A stretch of DNA of 64,000 nt from Bacteroidaceae bacterium (GCA_017427185.1 JAFRTJ010000047.1:1-64000); one strand, 5' to 3'; numbered from the stretch's first letter, positions 26,262 through 37,757 are shown. Notes: generated from the sequence alone by a model not told the origin. Program-made: numbers and translations.

Positions 26262-27029
26262 TTATTCTCTTTCCTTGGTTTCGGCATTCTTGACTTTTCG
26301 GAAGAGGTCGGAAGCAAAGATGAAAGAGTTGAGCCGCTCGTTGGGCGAGGTCATGATCTGGTCTTTATTGCCTTGCCACTCGAGGTTGCCATCGCAGATG
26401 AATATGATGTTCTCGCCAATACCCATCACGGAATTCATGTCGTGTGTGTTAATGATGGTAGTCATGTTGTATTCGTGGGTAATGCTATGAATCAGTTCAT
26501 CAATCACGAGACTTGTTTTTGGATCCAATCCGGAATTGGGCTCGTCGCAGAAGAGATACTTTGGATTGAGCGCAATGGCTCGAGCAATGGCCACTCGTTT
26601 CTGCATTCCTCCAGAAATCTCACCTGGCATTTTCTCCTCTGCTCCTTGCAGGTTGACACGTTCCAAGCAGAACTTTGCCCTGCGGATACGGTCGGTTTGA
26701 TTCATGTCGGAAAACATGTCCAGAGGAAACATGACATTCTCCAGGACAGTCATGCTGTCGAAGAGGGCTGCCGATTGGAAGATCATACCCATCTCTCGAC
26801 GCAGCATCACTCTCTCTCGCTTGGACATCTGAACAAAGTCACGGTTGTCGTAAAGAATCTCTCCTTTTGTAGGGGCAAACAGTCCAACGATATTTTTCAT
26901 CAGTACCGTCTTACCACTACCGCTTTGACCAATGATCAAATTGGTTATCCCTTCCTCGAAGACGGCATTGATATCCTTCAGAACATCCTTGTCCTCGAAT
27001 GATTTATACAGATGGCGGATTTCTATCAT
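26262..27029 (-). CDS. mlaF: ABC transporter ATPase, MlaF-type
   Basis: The protein has 255 residues. Walker A is GQSGSGKT (34-41). The ABC signature is EISGGMQKR (near 136), and Walker B is YLFCDEPNSGLD (near 160), followed by the H-loop (INTHDMN). The GMQKR signature variant and the partner permease identify the MlaF/Mkl family. Together with MlaE it moves phospholipids between the inner and outer membranes. Its start overlaps the end of mlaE by 4 bp. No MlaD (MCE) gene lies next to the pair; the next gene downstream is convergent. Confidence 0.88.
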   Translation of the reverse strand: MIEIRHLYKSFEDKDVLKDINAVFEEGITNLIIGQSGSGKTVLMKNIVGLFAPTKGEILYDNRDFVQMSKRERVMLRREMGMIFQSAALFDSMTVLENVMFPLDMFSDMNQTDRIRRAKFCLERVNLQGAEEKMPGEISGGMQKRVAIARAIALNPKYLFCDEPNSGLDPKTSLVIDELIHSITHEYNMTTIINTHDMNSVMGIGENIIFICDGNLEWQGNKDQIMTSPNERLNSFIFASDLFRKVKNAETKERE

Positions 27030-27769
27030 GAGAGCAAGGGCGTTAGGAAGATGTCAGCAAAAAGGATGAGCATACTGCTGCTTACTACAGCATCTGTACT
27101 GGATTTGCCAACATCGAAAGAACCGCCTTCTACCGTGTAACCATAAAAAGAGCTGACACTGGCAATGATAAAGGCAAAGATAAAACTCTTGATGATAGAC
27201 ATCCAGATGAACCACTGGTTGAAGGAGTGGAGAAGACCCAATGTGAGGTCGTCCACCGTGATAACTCCCGCAATCGCTGTTGCATAGGCTCCAACGAATC
27301 CTGCGGCAATGCTGAACACAACCAGGAAAGGAATGGTGGTCATCATGCCGGCAATCTTGGGCAAGATCAGGAAGGAAGCCGAATTGACACCCATTATTTC
27401 CAATGCATCAATCTGCTGGGTGACACGCATCGTGCCAAGCTCGGATGCGATGTTGGACCCCACCTTTCCGGACAGAATGAGACACATGATACTGCTGGAG
27501 AACTCCAAGACCATGATCTCACGAGTTGTATAACCTGTAGTAAAGGCTGGCATCCAAGGACTTTGGATGTTGATTTTTATCTGGATGCAGATAACAGCAC
27601 CAATAAAAAAACTGATCAGCAGGACGATGCCGATGGAGTCCACACCCAGTTGTGCCATCTCCTTGACATATTGTTTGATGAACATGCGCCATCGTTCGGG
27701 CCAGCTGAAAACTTTGCCCATCAGTTCTAGATATCGGCCAAAGGAGGCCAGTCCTTTCGTAATGAACAT
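27026..27769 (-). CDS. mlaE: ABC transporter permease, MlaE-type
   Basis: The protein has 247 residues with five or six hydrophobic segments (GIVLLISFFIGAVICIQIKI, MVLEFSSSIMCLILSGKVGS, ILPKIAGMMTTIPFLVVFSI, FIWMSIIKSFIFAFIIASVS, SSMLILFADIFLTPLL). The MlaE family core GKVGSNIASELGTMRVTQQIDALEIMG is clear (shown here as key residues G-V-G and E-GTM-VTQQIDA). It forms the inner-membrane channel of the Mla lipid transporter. It is the first gene of the pair and is divergent from lptB. Confidence 0.88.
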   Translation of the reverse strand: MFITKGLASFGRYLELMGKVFSWPERWRMFIKQYVKEMAQLGVDSIGIVLLISFFIGAVICIQIKINIQSPWMPAFTTGYTTREIMVLEFSSSIMCLILSGKVGSNIASELGTMRVTQQIDALEIMGVNSASFLILPKIAGMMTTIPFLVVFSIAAGFVGAYATAIAGVITVDDLTLGLLHSFNQWFIWMSIIKSFIFAFIIASVSSFYGYTVEGGSFDVGKSSTDAVVSSSMLILFADIFLTPLLS

Positions 27770-27857
27770 AGATGCCTATTTCTGCGTTTGTGAGTGCAAA
27801 AATACTCATTTTCTCCTAAAAAACGTTATAGGCAGCACGCTTTTTACCTTTTTTTCG

Positions 27858-27865
27858 TACTTTTG
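27858..27865 (+). promoter_or_regulatory. -7 element of lptB
   Basis: TACTTTTG fits TAnnTTTG. It lies 43 bp before the ATG at 27909 but only 7 bp before the ATG at 27873, which argues for the downstream start. Confidence 0.5.
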
Positions 27866-27908
27866 CAGCCAAATGGAACAACGTCAGTCATATATCCCTA
27901 CAGAAAAC

Positions 27909-28799
27909 ATGGAATCGACCCTGAATCTGGAAACAGTTCAGAAGGATGTCCAGCTCGAGATTCAAGAATTAGAGAATGTCGAGGTCAACAATCAATCAGA
28001 AGAAGACGAGCCTCAGGAATCCCTGCCTCTCGAATTGAGAAGTGAGGGACTCGTGAAAATTTATGGCAAACGAACGGTGGTCAACAATGTGACCTTCAAT
28101 GTCCGCCAAGGAGAGATTGTCGGTTTGTTGGGCCCCAATGGCGCAGGCAAGACTACCTCGTTTTACATGACCACAGGCTTGGTGATTCCCAATGCCGGCC
28201 ATATTTTTATAGGCAATGAGGAAATCACGAAACTGCCTGTTTATCAGCGTGCTCGAAGAGGCATCGGATATTTGGCTCAGGAGGCCAGCGTGTTCCGCAA
28301 GATGAGTGTGGAGGACAACATATCCAGTGTGCTCGAGATGACAGGAAAGCCTCGTGATTATCAGAAGGAGAAGTTGGAGAGTCTGATTGCCGAGTTCCAT
28401 TTGGAGAAGGTGCGCAAGAATTTGGGAGATCAGTTAAGTGGCGGTGAGCGGCGTAGAACAGAGATTGCCCGCTGCTTAGCCATTGATCCCAAGTTTATCA
28501 TGCTCGATGAACCTTTTGCTGGAGTGGATCCTATTGCGGTGGAAGATATACAGTACATCGTGTGGAAACTGAAACAGCGCAACATTGGTGTCCTTATTAC
28601 TGACCATAATGTGGAAGAAACACTATGTATCACAGACCGTGCCTATCTTCTTTTTGAAGGGCAGATACTTTTTCATGGTACGCCTCATGAATTGAGTGTC
28701 AATCCTGTTGTGCTGGATAAGTACTTGACCAATAGTTTCGTTTTGAGGATGAAGGACTTCCAAAAGATGGACGCAGAACGTTCTGCACAAGAAGTGTAA
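27909..28799 (+). CDS. lptB: LPS-export ABC ATPase LptB with acidic N-terminal extension
   Basis: The protein has 296 residues from the ATG at 27909; an ATG at 27873 would add 12. Walker A is GPNGAGKT (75-82). The signature is LSGGERRRTEIARCL, and Walker B is FIMLDEPFAGVDPIAVEDIQ, the LptB hallmark. LptB powers extraction of lipopolysaccharide from the inner membrane with LptF/G. About 45 acidic residues (VQLEIQELENVEVNNQSEED) precede the usual N-terminus (GLVKIYGKRTVVNNV). Divergent from the mla pair, so two envelope-lipid transporters share a regulatory gap. Confidence 0.92.
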   Translation: MESTLNLETVQKDVQLEIQELENVEVNNQSEEDEPQESLPLELRSEGLVKIYGKRTVVNNVTFNVRQGEIVGLLGPNGAGKTTSFYMTTGLVIPNAGHIFIGNEEITKLPVYQRARRGIGYLAQEASVFRKMSVEDNISSVLEMTGKPRDYQKEKLESLIAEFHLEKVRKNLGDQLSGGERRRTEIARCLAIDPKFIMLDEPFAGVDPIAVEDIQYIVWKLKQRNIGVLITDHNVEETLCITDRAYLLFEGQILFHGTPHELSVNPVVLDKYLTNSFVLRMKDFQKMDAERSAQEV

Positions 28800-28816
28800 A
28801 CTTTCAATGTCTAAAT

Positions 28817-28847
28817 TTTGTGGGATAAACTTTTTTTCGTACCTTTG
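28817..28847 (+). promoter_or_regulatory. Promoter of tig
   Basis: TTTG (28817-28820), a 19-base spacer and TACCTTTG (28840-28847): a full match to the Bacteroidetes consensus, 65 bp before the ATG. Confidence 0.75.
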
Positions 28848-28912
28848 CGCGCATTTTAAAGCAAACCGTGCATAAATTATAGTTTAGAATAACAAAAATC
28901 ATATAAGTCAAG

Positions 28913-30280
28913 ATGAATATTTCACTGGAAAACGTAGACAAGGTAAACGCATTGCTTACCATCAAGTTGGAAAAGACAGATTACGAAGAGAAAGTCAATA
29001 CGGCCCTGAAGGATTTCCGTAAGAAAGCAAACATTCCTGGATTCCGTCCTGGTCAAGTTCCTATGGGCTTGCTGAAGAAACGCTTCGGCAGTGAGGTGTT
29101 GGCAGAACAAATCAATAAGATCTTGAGTGAGGAAGTTTACAAGTATATCCGCGAACAAAAGATAAACATTTTGGGCGAGCCTCTGCCCAACGAAGAAAAG
29201 ACTCCCAAAATGGATTTCGAAACCCAAGAGGAGTTTACCTTTGCTTTTGACGTTGCTTTAGCTCCCGAATTTGATGGAAAGATCAGTAAAAAGGACAAAC
29301 TGACTTATTACACCATCAAGGTAGACGATGCAATGATTGACCAGCAGGTACAGGCTTATGCCCAACGTGGAGGTCAGTACAACAAGGTGGAGGAATATCA
29401 GGATAATGATATGGTAAAGGGCCTTTTGGCAGAACTGGACGAGAATGGCAACGTGCTGGAAGGTGGTGTGCAGGTAGAAAATGCTGTGATGCTGCCCAAT
29501 TACATGAAGAATGACGACGAGAAAGCCAAGTTCCAAGGTGCAAAGGTCAATGATGTGATTGTCTTTAATCCTGCTAATGCATACAATAACAGCGAGGTGG
29601 AATTAGCTTCCCTGCTGAAGTTGGATAAGAGTGTTGCTGCAGAGAAAAAGGGTGACTTCAGCTTCCAGGTTGAAGAGATTACTCGCTACGAACCTGCTCC
29701 CGTTAACCAAGAATTGTTTGACAGGATGCTTGGCGAAGGCGTAGTAAAGAGCGAGGAGGAGTTCCGTGAGTACATTAAGAAAAACATGGAAACTCAGTTT
29801 GTCGCCGATAGCGAATACAAGTTCATGCTTGACTTGCGTGCTTACTTGACCGATCGCATTGGCGAGGTAGAGTTTCCTGAGGCAATCCTGAAGCGTATCA
29901 TGAAGCTCAACAAACCTGATGACGAAGAGTATGTGGAAAAGAATTTTGAAGGAAGCTTGAAGGAACTGTTGTGGCATCTGATTAAAGAGCAGTTGAGCGA
30001 TCAGCTGCAAATCAAGGTGGAACAGGCAGATGTGATGGAAGCTGCCAAGGAAGCTACCCGCATGCAGTTCGCTCAGTATGGTATGATGAATATTCCTGAT
30101 GAGTCTTTGGAGCAGTATGCTACAGAGATGCTTAAAAACAAAGAACAGGCAGAAGGATTGGTATCTCGCACCGTAGAGAACAAGATTGCCAAAGCAGCTC
30201 AGGAAGTGTTGACCCTCAAGAAGAAAGAAGTAAGTCTGGAGGAGTTCAACAATTTGTTCCAAAGCGAGAAGACTGCCTAG
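28913..30280 (+). CDS. tig: Trigger factor, ribosome-associated chaperone
   Basis: The protein has 455 residues. The N-terminal ribosome-binding domain carries the signature loop GFRPGQVP (43-50). The middle PPIase-like domain (about 150-245) is divergent, as in other Bacteroidetes, and the helical C-terminal chaperone arms follow (to ENKIAKAAQEVLTLKKKEVS). Trigger factor binds nascent chains at the ribosome exit. The gene is followed by clpP and clpX in the classic tig-clpP-clpX order, but a 150-bp gap with a hairpin separates it from clpP. Confidence 0.93.
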   Translation: MNISLENVDKVNALLTIKLEKTDYEEKVNTALKDFRKKANIPGFRPGQVPMGLLKKRFGSEVLAEQINKILSEEVYKYIREQKINILGEPLPNEEKTPKMDFETQEEFTFAFDVALAPEFDGKISKKDKLTYYTIKVDDAMIDQQVQAYAQRGGQYNKVEEYQDNDMVKGLLAELDENGNVLEGGVQVENAVMLPNYMKNDDEKAKFQGAKVNDVIVFNPANAYNNSEVELASLLKLDKSVAAEKKGDFSFQVEEITRYEPAPVNQELFDRMLGEGVVKSEEEFREYIKKNMETQFVADSEYKFMLDLRAYLTDRIGEVEFPEAILKRIMKLNKPDDEEYVEKNFEGSLKELLWHLIKEQLSDQLQIKVEQADVMEAAKEATRMQFAQYGMMNIPDESLEQYATEMLKNKEQAEGLVSRTVENKIAKAAQEVLTLKKKEVSLEEFNNLFQSEKTA

Positions 30281-30365
30281 AAGAAATCCAGGAAGAATTC
30301 GTGGCACAAGATAAGAATTCAGCAACGATTACCTGTGCACGTACATACATTATATAATATATAGA

Positions 30366-30399
30366 AGGGACGTTCCCCCATTAACGGAGGTTCGTCCCT
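30366..30399 (+). terminator. Hairpin between tig and clpP
   Basis: AGGGACG (30366-30372) pairs with CGTCCCT (30393-30399), with further inner pairing possible (CC/GG). No strong T-run follows, so it may be an attenuator or a processing site. Confidence 0.45.
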
Positions 30400-30430
30400 C
30401 CTTAATCCAAATCTAAACAAAACCAAACGT

Positions 30431-31099
30431 ATGAACAACGATTTTAAAAAGTATGCTACCCGCCACTTGGGTATAAACAGCATGGTTCTGGATGATGTGA
30501 TAAGTACGCAGAACCAGTATCTGAATCCATATATTCTGGAAGAGCGTCAGCTGAATGTTACTCAGATGGATGTGTTCAGTCGTTTAATGATGGACCGTAT
30601 CATTTTCTTGGGGACACAAATCGATGATTATACAGCGAATACTCTCCAGGCTCAACTCTTGTACCTGGACAGCGCAGATCCAGGAAAGGATATCAGCATC
30701 TACATCAACAGTCCTGGGGGAAGTGTTCATGCCGGACTTGGCATTTATGATACGATGCAGTTCATCAGTAGTGACGTGGCAACTATCTGCACAGGTATGG
30801 CAGCCAGCATGGCCGCTGTACTTCTGGTGTCTGGTACTGAAGGCAAACGCAGCGCTTTGACTCATAGCCGTGTGATGATTCATCAGCCGATGGGCGGCGC
30901 TCAAGGTCAGGCTAGCGATATCGAGATTACCGCTCGCGAAATTCAGAAACTAAAGAAAGAATTGTACAACATTATTGCAGAGCATAGTCATACCCCATTC
31001 GATAAGGTTTGGGCCGATAGTGATCGTGATTATTGGATGACTGCAGTGGAAGCCAAGGAATATGGCATGATTGATCAGGTTCTGAATCGCAAGAAATAA
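30431..31099 (+). CDS. clpP: ATP-dependent Clp protease proteolytic subunit
   Basis: The protein has 222 residues. The catalytic triad is visible: S126 in GMAASMAAVLL, H151 in RVMIHQPMGG, and D196 in WADSDRDYWM. The hydrophobic-patch region (IDDYTANTLQAQLLYLDSAD) is also standard. ClpP forms the tetradecameric protease chamber fed by ClpX. The N-terminal 28 residues precede the usual mature start and may be a propeptide. clpX follows after 21 bp, so the two are co-transcribed. Confidence 0.97.
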   Translation: MNNDFKKYATRHLGINSMVLDDVISTQNQYLNPYILEERQLNVTQMDVFSRLMMDRIIFLGTQIDDYTANTLQAQLLYLDSADPGKDISIYINSPGGSVHAGLGIYDTMQFISSDVATICTGMAASMAAVLLVSGTEGKRSALTHSRVMIHQPMGGAQGQASDIEITAREIQKLKKELYNIIAEHSHTPFDKVWADSDRDYWMTAVEAKEYGMIDQVLNRKK

Positions 31100-31120
31100 C
31101 AGATAAGACAAGGAGAAGGA

Positions 31121-32353
31121 ATGCCAAGCAAAAGATATAACACATGCTCTTTCTGCGGACGCTCCGAGCGTGAGGTGTCTGTTTTGCTTACAGGCCTGAA
31201 TGGCTATATCTGTAATGATTGTGCGGAACAGGCTTGGAACATCATACAGCAGAATCTCTACGGGCGAGAGTCAGGGTCACAATCCATAACGGAAGCCGAC
31301 CTGAAGCATCTGCCCAAACCTCATGAGATAAAAGACTATTTGGATCAATATGTTATTGGTCAAGATGATGCCAAGAGATACTTGGCAGTGAGCGTTTACA
31401 ATCATTATAAGCGTTTGGCCCAGAAGAAGGATGATGATGGAGTCGAGATAGAGAAGAGCAACATCATTATGGTGGGAAGTACAGGTACGGGCAAAACTTT
31501 GTTGGCACGCACCATTGCTCATTTGCTGAAGGTTCCTTTTACCATCGTGGATGCTACTGTCTTCACTGAAGCTGGTTATGTGGGTGAGGACGTAGAGAGC
31601 ATCTTGAGTCGTTTGCTCCAAGTCGCTGATTATGATGTAAAGGCAGCTCAGCGAGGCATTGTCTTTATCGATGAGATCGACAAGATAGCTCGCAAAAGTG
31701 ACAATCCCAGTATCACGCGTGACGTTAGTGGAGAGGGGGTTCAGCAGGGATTGCTGAAACTGCTTGAAGGAAGTATCGTCAACGTGCCTCCAAAGGGTGG
31801 TCGCAAGCATCCTGACCAAGACTACATTCATGTGGATACCCATGATATCCTGTTCATTTGTGGAGGTGCTTTTGATGGTATTGAGAAGAAGATAGCACAG
31901 CGTCTGAACACTCATGTGGTGGGATACCGCAGTGTGCAGAACCTTCAGAAGATCGATTCCAAGGATCTGATGAAATATATTTTGCCTCAGGATTTGAAGT
32001 CTTATGGTTTGATTCCAGAGATCATTGGACGTCTGCCAGTGCTGACATATCTCAATCCTTTGGATCGTGATGCTTTGCGACGTATACTGACGGAACCTAA
32101 GAACTCGTTGGTGAAGCAGCAGATAAAACTTTTCCAAATGGATGGTATCAAACTGACCTTTGCGCCTGAAGTGCTGGATTACATCGTTGACAAGGCTGTC
32201 GAGTACAAGTTGGGAGCTCGTGGTTTACGTAGTATCATGGAGAGTATTATGATAGATGCCCAGTTTGACGCGCCTTCATCGCGCAAATCCAAATTGGAGA
32301 TTTCCCTTGACTATGCGAAACGCCAAGTGGAAGCACATCAACGTCTAGGATAG
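31121..32353 (+). CDS. clpX: ATP-dependent Clp protease ATP-binding subunit ClpX
   Basis: The protein has 410 residues. An N-terminal zinc-binding domain has C9, C12, C31 and C34. Walker A is GSTGTGKT (119-126), the pore loop is GYVGED, Walker B is [10 protein letters not shown], and the C-terminal subdomain includes [10 protein letters not shown]. ClpX unfolds substrates and passes them to ClpP. Ends at a clear terminator. Confidence 0.97.
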   Translation: MPSKRYNTCSFCGRSEREVSVLLTGLNGYICNDCAEQAWNIIQQNLYGRESGSQSITEADLKHLPKPHEIKDYLDQYVIGQDDAKRYLAVSVYNHYKRLAQKKDDDGVEIEKSNIIMVGSTGTGKTLLARTIAHLLKVPFTIVDATVFTEAGYVGEDVESILSRLLQVADYDVKAAQRGIVFIDEIDKIARKSDNPSITRDVSGEGVQQGLLKLLEGSIVNVPPKGGRKHPDQDYIHVDTHDILFICGGAFDGIEKKIAQRLNTHVVGYRSVQNLQKIDSKDLMKYILPQDLKSYGLIPEIIGRLPVLTYLNPLDRDALRRILTEPKNSLVKQQIKLFQMDGIKLTFAPEVLDYIVDKAVEYKLGARGLRSIMESIMIDAQFDAPSSRKSKLEISLDYAKRQVEAHQRLG

Positions 32354-32387
32354 GTCCTTTGGAAGGGTTTTGTTATTAAAGAGAGAG

Positions 32388-32417
32388 AAAAGTGCAGCGA
32401 TAAGTTGCACTTTTTTT
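32388..32417 (+). terminator. Terminator of clpPX
   Basis: AAAGTGCA (32388-32395) pairs with TGCACTTT (32406-32413), followed by a T-run. Confidence 0.85.
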
Positions 32418-32445
32418 GTTTCTTGGAGGAAAAACTGTAGAAATG

Positions 32446-32478
32446 TTTGCGGAATTCAAATGTTTTTTTATATCTTTG
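32446..32478 (+). promoter_or_regulatory. Promoter of recQ
   Basis: TTTG (32446-32449), a 21-base spacer and TATCTTTG (32471-32478), 28 bp before the ATG at 32507. This decides the start against earlier in-frame codons. Confidence 0.7.
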
Positions 32479-32506
32479 TAAAGAAGTTATCTTTAAACGT
32501 AGGCCG

Positions 32507-34678
32507 ATGAGTGACATAAACCTGACTGAGCAGCTTAAAAAGTACTTTGGTTACGATACTTTCAAAGGAGACCAGGAAGCAGTTATCCGCAACATGCTTG
32601 CTGGGCGTGATACCTTTGTGCTGATGCCTACAGGTGGAGGGAAGTCACTCTGTTATCAGTTGCCGGCACTTTTAATGGAAGGTACGGCTATCGTTATTTC
32701 TCCATTGATTGCCTTGATGAAGAATCAAGTGGATGCCATACGTCAGGTCAGTGAAGATGATGGCATTGCCCACTTTATGAATTCCTCGTTGACAAAGGGC
32801 CAGATAGATGAGGTGAAGGCTGATATCCAAAAAGGACATACCAAGTTGCTTTACGTGGCTCCAGAGAGTTTGACAAAAGATGAGAATGTGGAATTCTTGA
32901 ATCATGTCAAAATCAGTTTCTATGCGGTTGATGAGGCTCATTGTATAAGCGAATGGGGTCATGATTTCCGTCCGGAATATCGTCGCATTCGTCCCATTAT
33001 TAACCAGATAGGCAGAGCACCCGTGATAGCTTTGACAGCTACGGCTACCGACAAGGTTCGCACGGATATTAAGAAGAACCTTGGCATGCCAGATGCCGAT
33101 GAATTCAAAAGCAGCTTCAACCGTCCTAATCTCTATTACGAGATTCGTCCAAAGACAAAGGATGTGGATAAGGATATTATCAAGTTCATCAAGCAGCATC
33201 CGGGCAAGAGTGGAATTATCTATTGCCTTAGTCGAAAGAAGGTGGAGGAACTGGCAGAAGTGCTGCGAGCCAATGAAATCAGTGCCCGAGCTTACCATGC
33301 CGGTATGGATAGCCCTACTCGTAATGAGACGCAGGATGACTTTGTGATGGATCGCATAGACGTGATTGTTGCCACAATTGCTTTTGGAATGGGTATCGAC
33401 AAGCCAGATGTGCGTTTCGTCATTCATTACGATATTCCCAAAAGTTTGGAAGGATATTATCAGGAGACAGGTCGTGCAGGACGTGATGGAGGTGAAGGTA
33501 TCTGTTTGACATTCTATTCTCCCAAGGATCTTCAGAAATTGGAGAAATTCATGGAAGGGAAACCTTTGGCCGAACAGGAGATTGGACGTCAATTGTTGTC
33601 GGAAACGGCTTCCTATGCTGAGTCCAGTGTCTGCCGCCGAAAGATACTTCTTCACTATTTCGGAGAGGAATACCCAGAGGACAATTGCCATAATTGCGAC
33701 AACTGCTTGCATCCCAAGATGAAAGTTGAGGCTAAGGACTCCCTGATGAAGGCTCTGGAAGTTGTGGATGCTGTGAAGGAAAACTTCAAGATTGACTATA
33801 TCATTGATGTCTTGACAGGTCGGGAATCAGAGGAAATCATTGCTCACCGACACGATGATCTTTCTTGTTTCGGTTGCGGAGATGATCATGAGGCCATATA
33901 TTGGAATGCAGTCCTTCGTCAGGCTCAGATAGAGAAATATCTGATGAAAGAAGTCGAGAACTATGGCTTGTTGAGGATTACCGAGAAAGGTCGTCAGTTC
34001 ATGAAGGATCCCGTCTCCTTCGAGATTAGCGAAGACAATGAGTTTGACGAGTACGAAGAGCCTGTTAGCGCAGGTCCTGCAGCCTTGGATGACACGCTGT
34101 TGTCCATGCTCCGTGATTTGCGTAAAAAGACATCAGAGCGATTGGACTTGCCTCCTTATGTCATCTTCCAAGACATTTCTCTGACAGAAATGGCCACTGT
34201 TTATCCTCGCACAGAGGAGGAGTTGGCTTGCATTACAGGAGTAGGTCAAGGAAAGGCAAAACGGTATGGCGCAGAATTCTGTCAGTTGATTTCGCGTTAT
34301 TGTGAGGAGAATGAAATCGAGTGTGTTGAGGATGTACGGGTCAAGACGGTCCCCAACAAGAGCAAGAACAAAGTAAGTATTATTCAGGGCATTGACCGCA
34401 AGGTGGCACTCGACGATTTGGCAAGAGCCAAAGGAATCGAGTTCGACGAGTTGCTCGATGAGATAGAAGCCATCGTGTATAGTGGAACCAAGTTGAACAT
34501 TGATTATTACATCGAGGAAGTGATGGATGAGGACCATATGCTCGATATCTATGACTACTTCCACGATGAGTCAGAAACCGATGATTTGGACGAGGCTCTC
34601 GACGAGTTGGGCGACGAGTATAGCGAGGATGAAGTGCGTTTGGTTCGCATCAAGTTCCTCTCAGAATTGGCTAATTAA
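32507..34678 (+). CDS. recQ: ATP-dependent DNA helicase RecQ
   Basis: The protein has 723 residues. The superfamily 2 core has Walker A MPTGGGKS (near 45) and DEAH (near 142: AVDEAHCISEWGHDFRPEY), with later motifs GMGIDKPDVRFVIHYDIP and QETGRAGRDG. A zinc-binding RQC region follows (CRRKILLHYFGEEYPEDNCH, NCDNCLHP). An HRDC domain lies near 515-600, and an acidic C-terminal extension (DEALDELGDEYSEDEVRLVR) is present. RecQ unwinds DNA in recombination and repair of stalled forks. It is longer than the E. coli enzyme because of the C-terminal part, as in other Bacteroidetes. Confidence 0.96.
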   Translation: MSDINLTEQLKKYFGYDTFKGDQEAVIRNMLAGRDTFVLMPTGGGKSLCYQLPALLMEGTAIVISPLIALMKNQVDAIRQVSEDDGIAHFMNSSLTKGQIDEVKADIQKGHTKLLYVAPESLTKDENVEFLNHVKISFYAVDEAHCISEWGHDFRPEYRRIRPIINQIGRAPVIALTATATDKVRTDIKKNLGMPDADEFKSSFNRPNLYYEIRPKTKDVDKDIIKFIKQHPGKSGIIYCLSRKKVEELAEVLRANEISARAYHAGMDSPTRNETQDDFVMDRIDVIVATIAFGMGIDKPDVRFVIHYDIPKSLEGYYQETGRAGRDGGEGICLTFYSPKDLQKLEKFMEGKPLAEQEIGRQLLSETASYAESSVCRRKILLHYFGEEYPEDNCHNCDNCLHPKMKVEAKDSLMKALEVVDAVKENFKIDYIIDVLTGRESEEIIAHRHDDLSCFGCGDDHEAIYWNAVLRQAQIEKYLMKEVENYGLLRITEKGRQFMKDPVSFEISEDNEFDEYEEPVSAGPAALDDTLLSMLRDLRKKTSERLDLPPYVIFQDISLTEMATVYPRTEEELACITGVGQGKAKRYGAEFCQLISRYCEENEIECVEDVRVKTVPNKSKNKVSIIQGIDRKVALDDLARAKGIEFDELLDEIEAIVYSGTKLNIDYYIEEVMDEDHMLDIYDYFHDESETDDLDEALDELGDEYSEDEVRLVRIKFLSELAN

Positions 34679-34695
34679 GAAAAATTGGCACTTAA

Positions 34696-36231
<1,536 letters not shown>

Positions 36232-36311
36232 AGAATCTCTCTGAGAAAGAGTCTCCGGTTCTGGGTTCCAAAAGAAAAGATTAAGGAAAAAAGATAATAA
36301 TTCACAAATCG

Positions 36312-37748
36312 ATGAATCATAACAAGAAGTTTTTGTCTGCCGTAGGATTGCTCCTGCTTTCCACCTTTGGAATGGCTCAGGATGCAGATCCTATCGTAAT
36401 GCATATCAATGGTAGTCCTGTACCTCGTAGCGAGTTTGAATACAACTACAACAAGAATAATTCGGACGGAGTTGTTGATAAGAAGTCTGTCAAGGAGTAC
36501 ACGGAACTGTTTGTCAACTACAAGCTGAAAGTATTGGCAGCGATGGATGCCAAGTATGACACTTTAACCAGTTTCAACGAAGAGTTTCGCACCTATCGGG
36601 ATCAGCAGATTCGTCCCATGCTGGTTCCTGAGACTCAAATGGAGAATGAGTGCCTGAAGTATTACCAGAAAATGCAGGAGAGCCTGAATGGTCACGATTT
36701 GATTCAGCCAGCCCATATCTTCCTTCGCGTCCAGCAGTCGGCTTCCGTCGAAGAACAGAATAAGGCAAAAGAGCGTATTGATTCTGCCTACAATGCCTTG
36801 AAGGGTGGGGCAGACTTTGCTGCATTGGCCAAAGAAATCTCTCAGGATCCTCAGTCAGCTGTTCGTGGCGGTACGCTTCCCTGGTTGGGACCCAATCAGA
36901 CGGTGAAGGAGTTCGAAGACGTGGCTTATGGGCTTCAGAAGGGCGAGATGAGTGAGCCTTTCCTTTCCCCCGTAGGGTATCATATTGTGAAGATGCTGGA
37001 TCGCAAGCCACTTGAGAGCTACGCTGAGTTGCAGCCGAATATCCTCAAATTCCTTGAGAGTCAGGGCATGAAGGATCGTTTGGCTACCCAGTTGCTTGAC
37101 AGCATCTCCCAGAAGTCTGACCCTCAGAAAAGTGTGGAGGAGATTCTTGATGAAGAGACAGAGCGCCTTTGCCAGCAGGATGAGGAGTTGAAATATCTCA
37201 TCCAGGAATATCACGATGGCTTGTTGCTTTTTGAAATCTGCAATCGTGAAGTGTGGGAGCCTGCCAGCAAGGACACGCTTGGCCTGAAGAATTATTTCAA
37301 TGAGCATAAGCAGCAATATGCTTGGAGCGAGCCTCATTTCAATGGCATGATTTACTATTGCCGTGAGAAAGCCGACGTGAAGGCTGTCAAGAAGGCACTC
37401 AAGAAGGTTCCTGAGGAGAAGTGGACATCTACTGTACGCGAGCAGTTCAACAAGGATAGTGTGATGGTTCGTATGGAGAAGCGTGTCTTCAAGCAGGGCG
37501 ACAATGTCAATGTTGATGCGTTGGCTCTGAAGGTGAAAGATGCTAAAACAGTGGAAAACAAGGACTTCCCTTATATGGGCGTCTTGGGGGAGAAACTGAA
37601 GAAAGGTCCCAAGAAGTGGACAGACGTGAGCAGCCAGGTCGTTACGGATTATCAGCGCAAGAAAGAGGATGAATTCGTGGCTGAGCTGCGCAAGAAATAT
37701 ACCGTAGATATTCATCAGGATGTGCTTGATACGGTAAACAATCATTAG
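36312..37748 (+). CDS. Periplasmic parvulin-type peptidyl-prolyl isomerase
   Basis: The protein has 478 residues with a signal peptide (KKFLSAVGLLLLSTFGMAQ). A helical SurA_N-like segment (INGSPVPRSEFEYNYNKNNS) precedes one parvulin domain at about 125-235 (PAHIFLRVQQSASVEEQNKA, AALAKEISQDPQSAVRGGTL, EPFLSPVGYHIVKMLDRKPL). The C-terminal half is unassigned. Such proteins help fold outer-membrane proteins. It stands 80 bp after guaB and 9 bp before a second parvulin protein, starting a likely envelope-biogenesis operon. Confidence 0.88.
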   Translation: MNHNKKFLSAVGLLLLSTFGMAQDADPIVMHINGSPVPRSEFEYNYNKNNSDGVVDKKSVKEYTELFVNYKLKVLAAMDAKYDTLTSFNEEFRTYRDQQIRPMLVPETQMENECLKYYQKMQESLNGHDLIQPAHIFLRVQQSASVEEQNKAKERIDSAYNALKGGADFAALAKEISQDPQSAVRGGTLPWLGPNQTVKEFEDVAYGLQKGEMSEPFLSPVGYHIVKMLDRKPLESYAELQPNILKFLESQGMKDRLATQLLDSISQKSDPQKSVEEILDEETERLCQQDEELKYLIQEYHDGLLLFEICNREVWEPASKDTLGLKNYFNEHKQQYAWSEPHFNGMIYYCREKADVKAVKKALKKVPEEKWTSTVREQFNKDSVMVRMEKRVFKQGDNVNVDALALKVKDAKTVENKDFPYMGVLGEKLKKGPKKWTDVSSQVVTDYQRKKEDEFVAELRKKYTVDIHQDVLDTVNNH

Positions 37749-37757
37749 ACTTCAACT

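Noticed and set aside
27873-27908. Upstream ATG as the start of lptB
   Set aside because: The -7 element ends only 7 bp before it, which would leave almost no leader; the ATG at 27909 fits better, though the longer form is not excluded.
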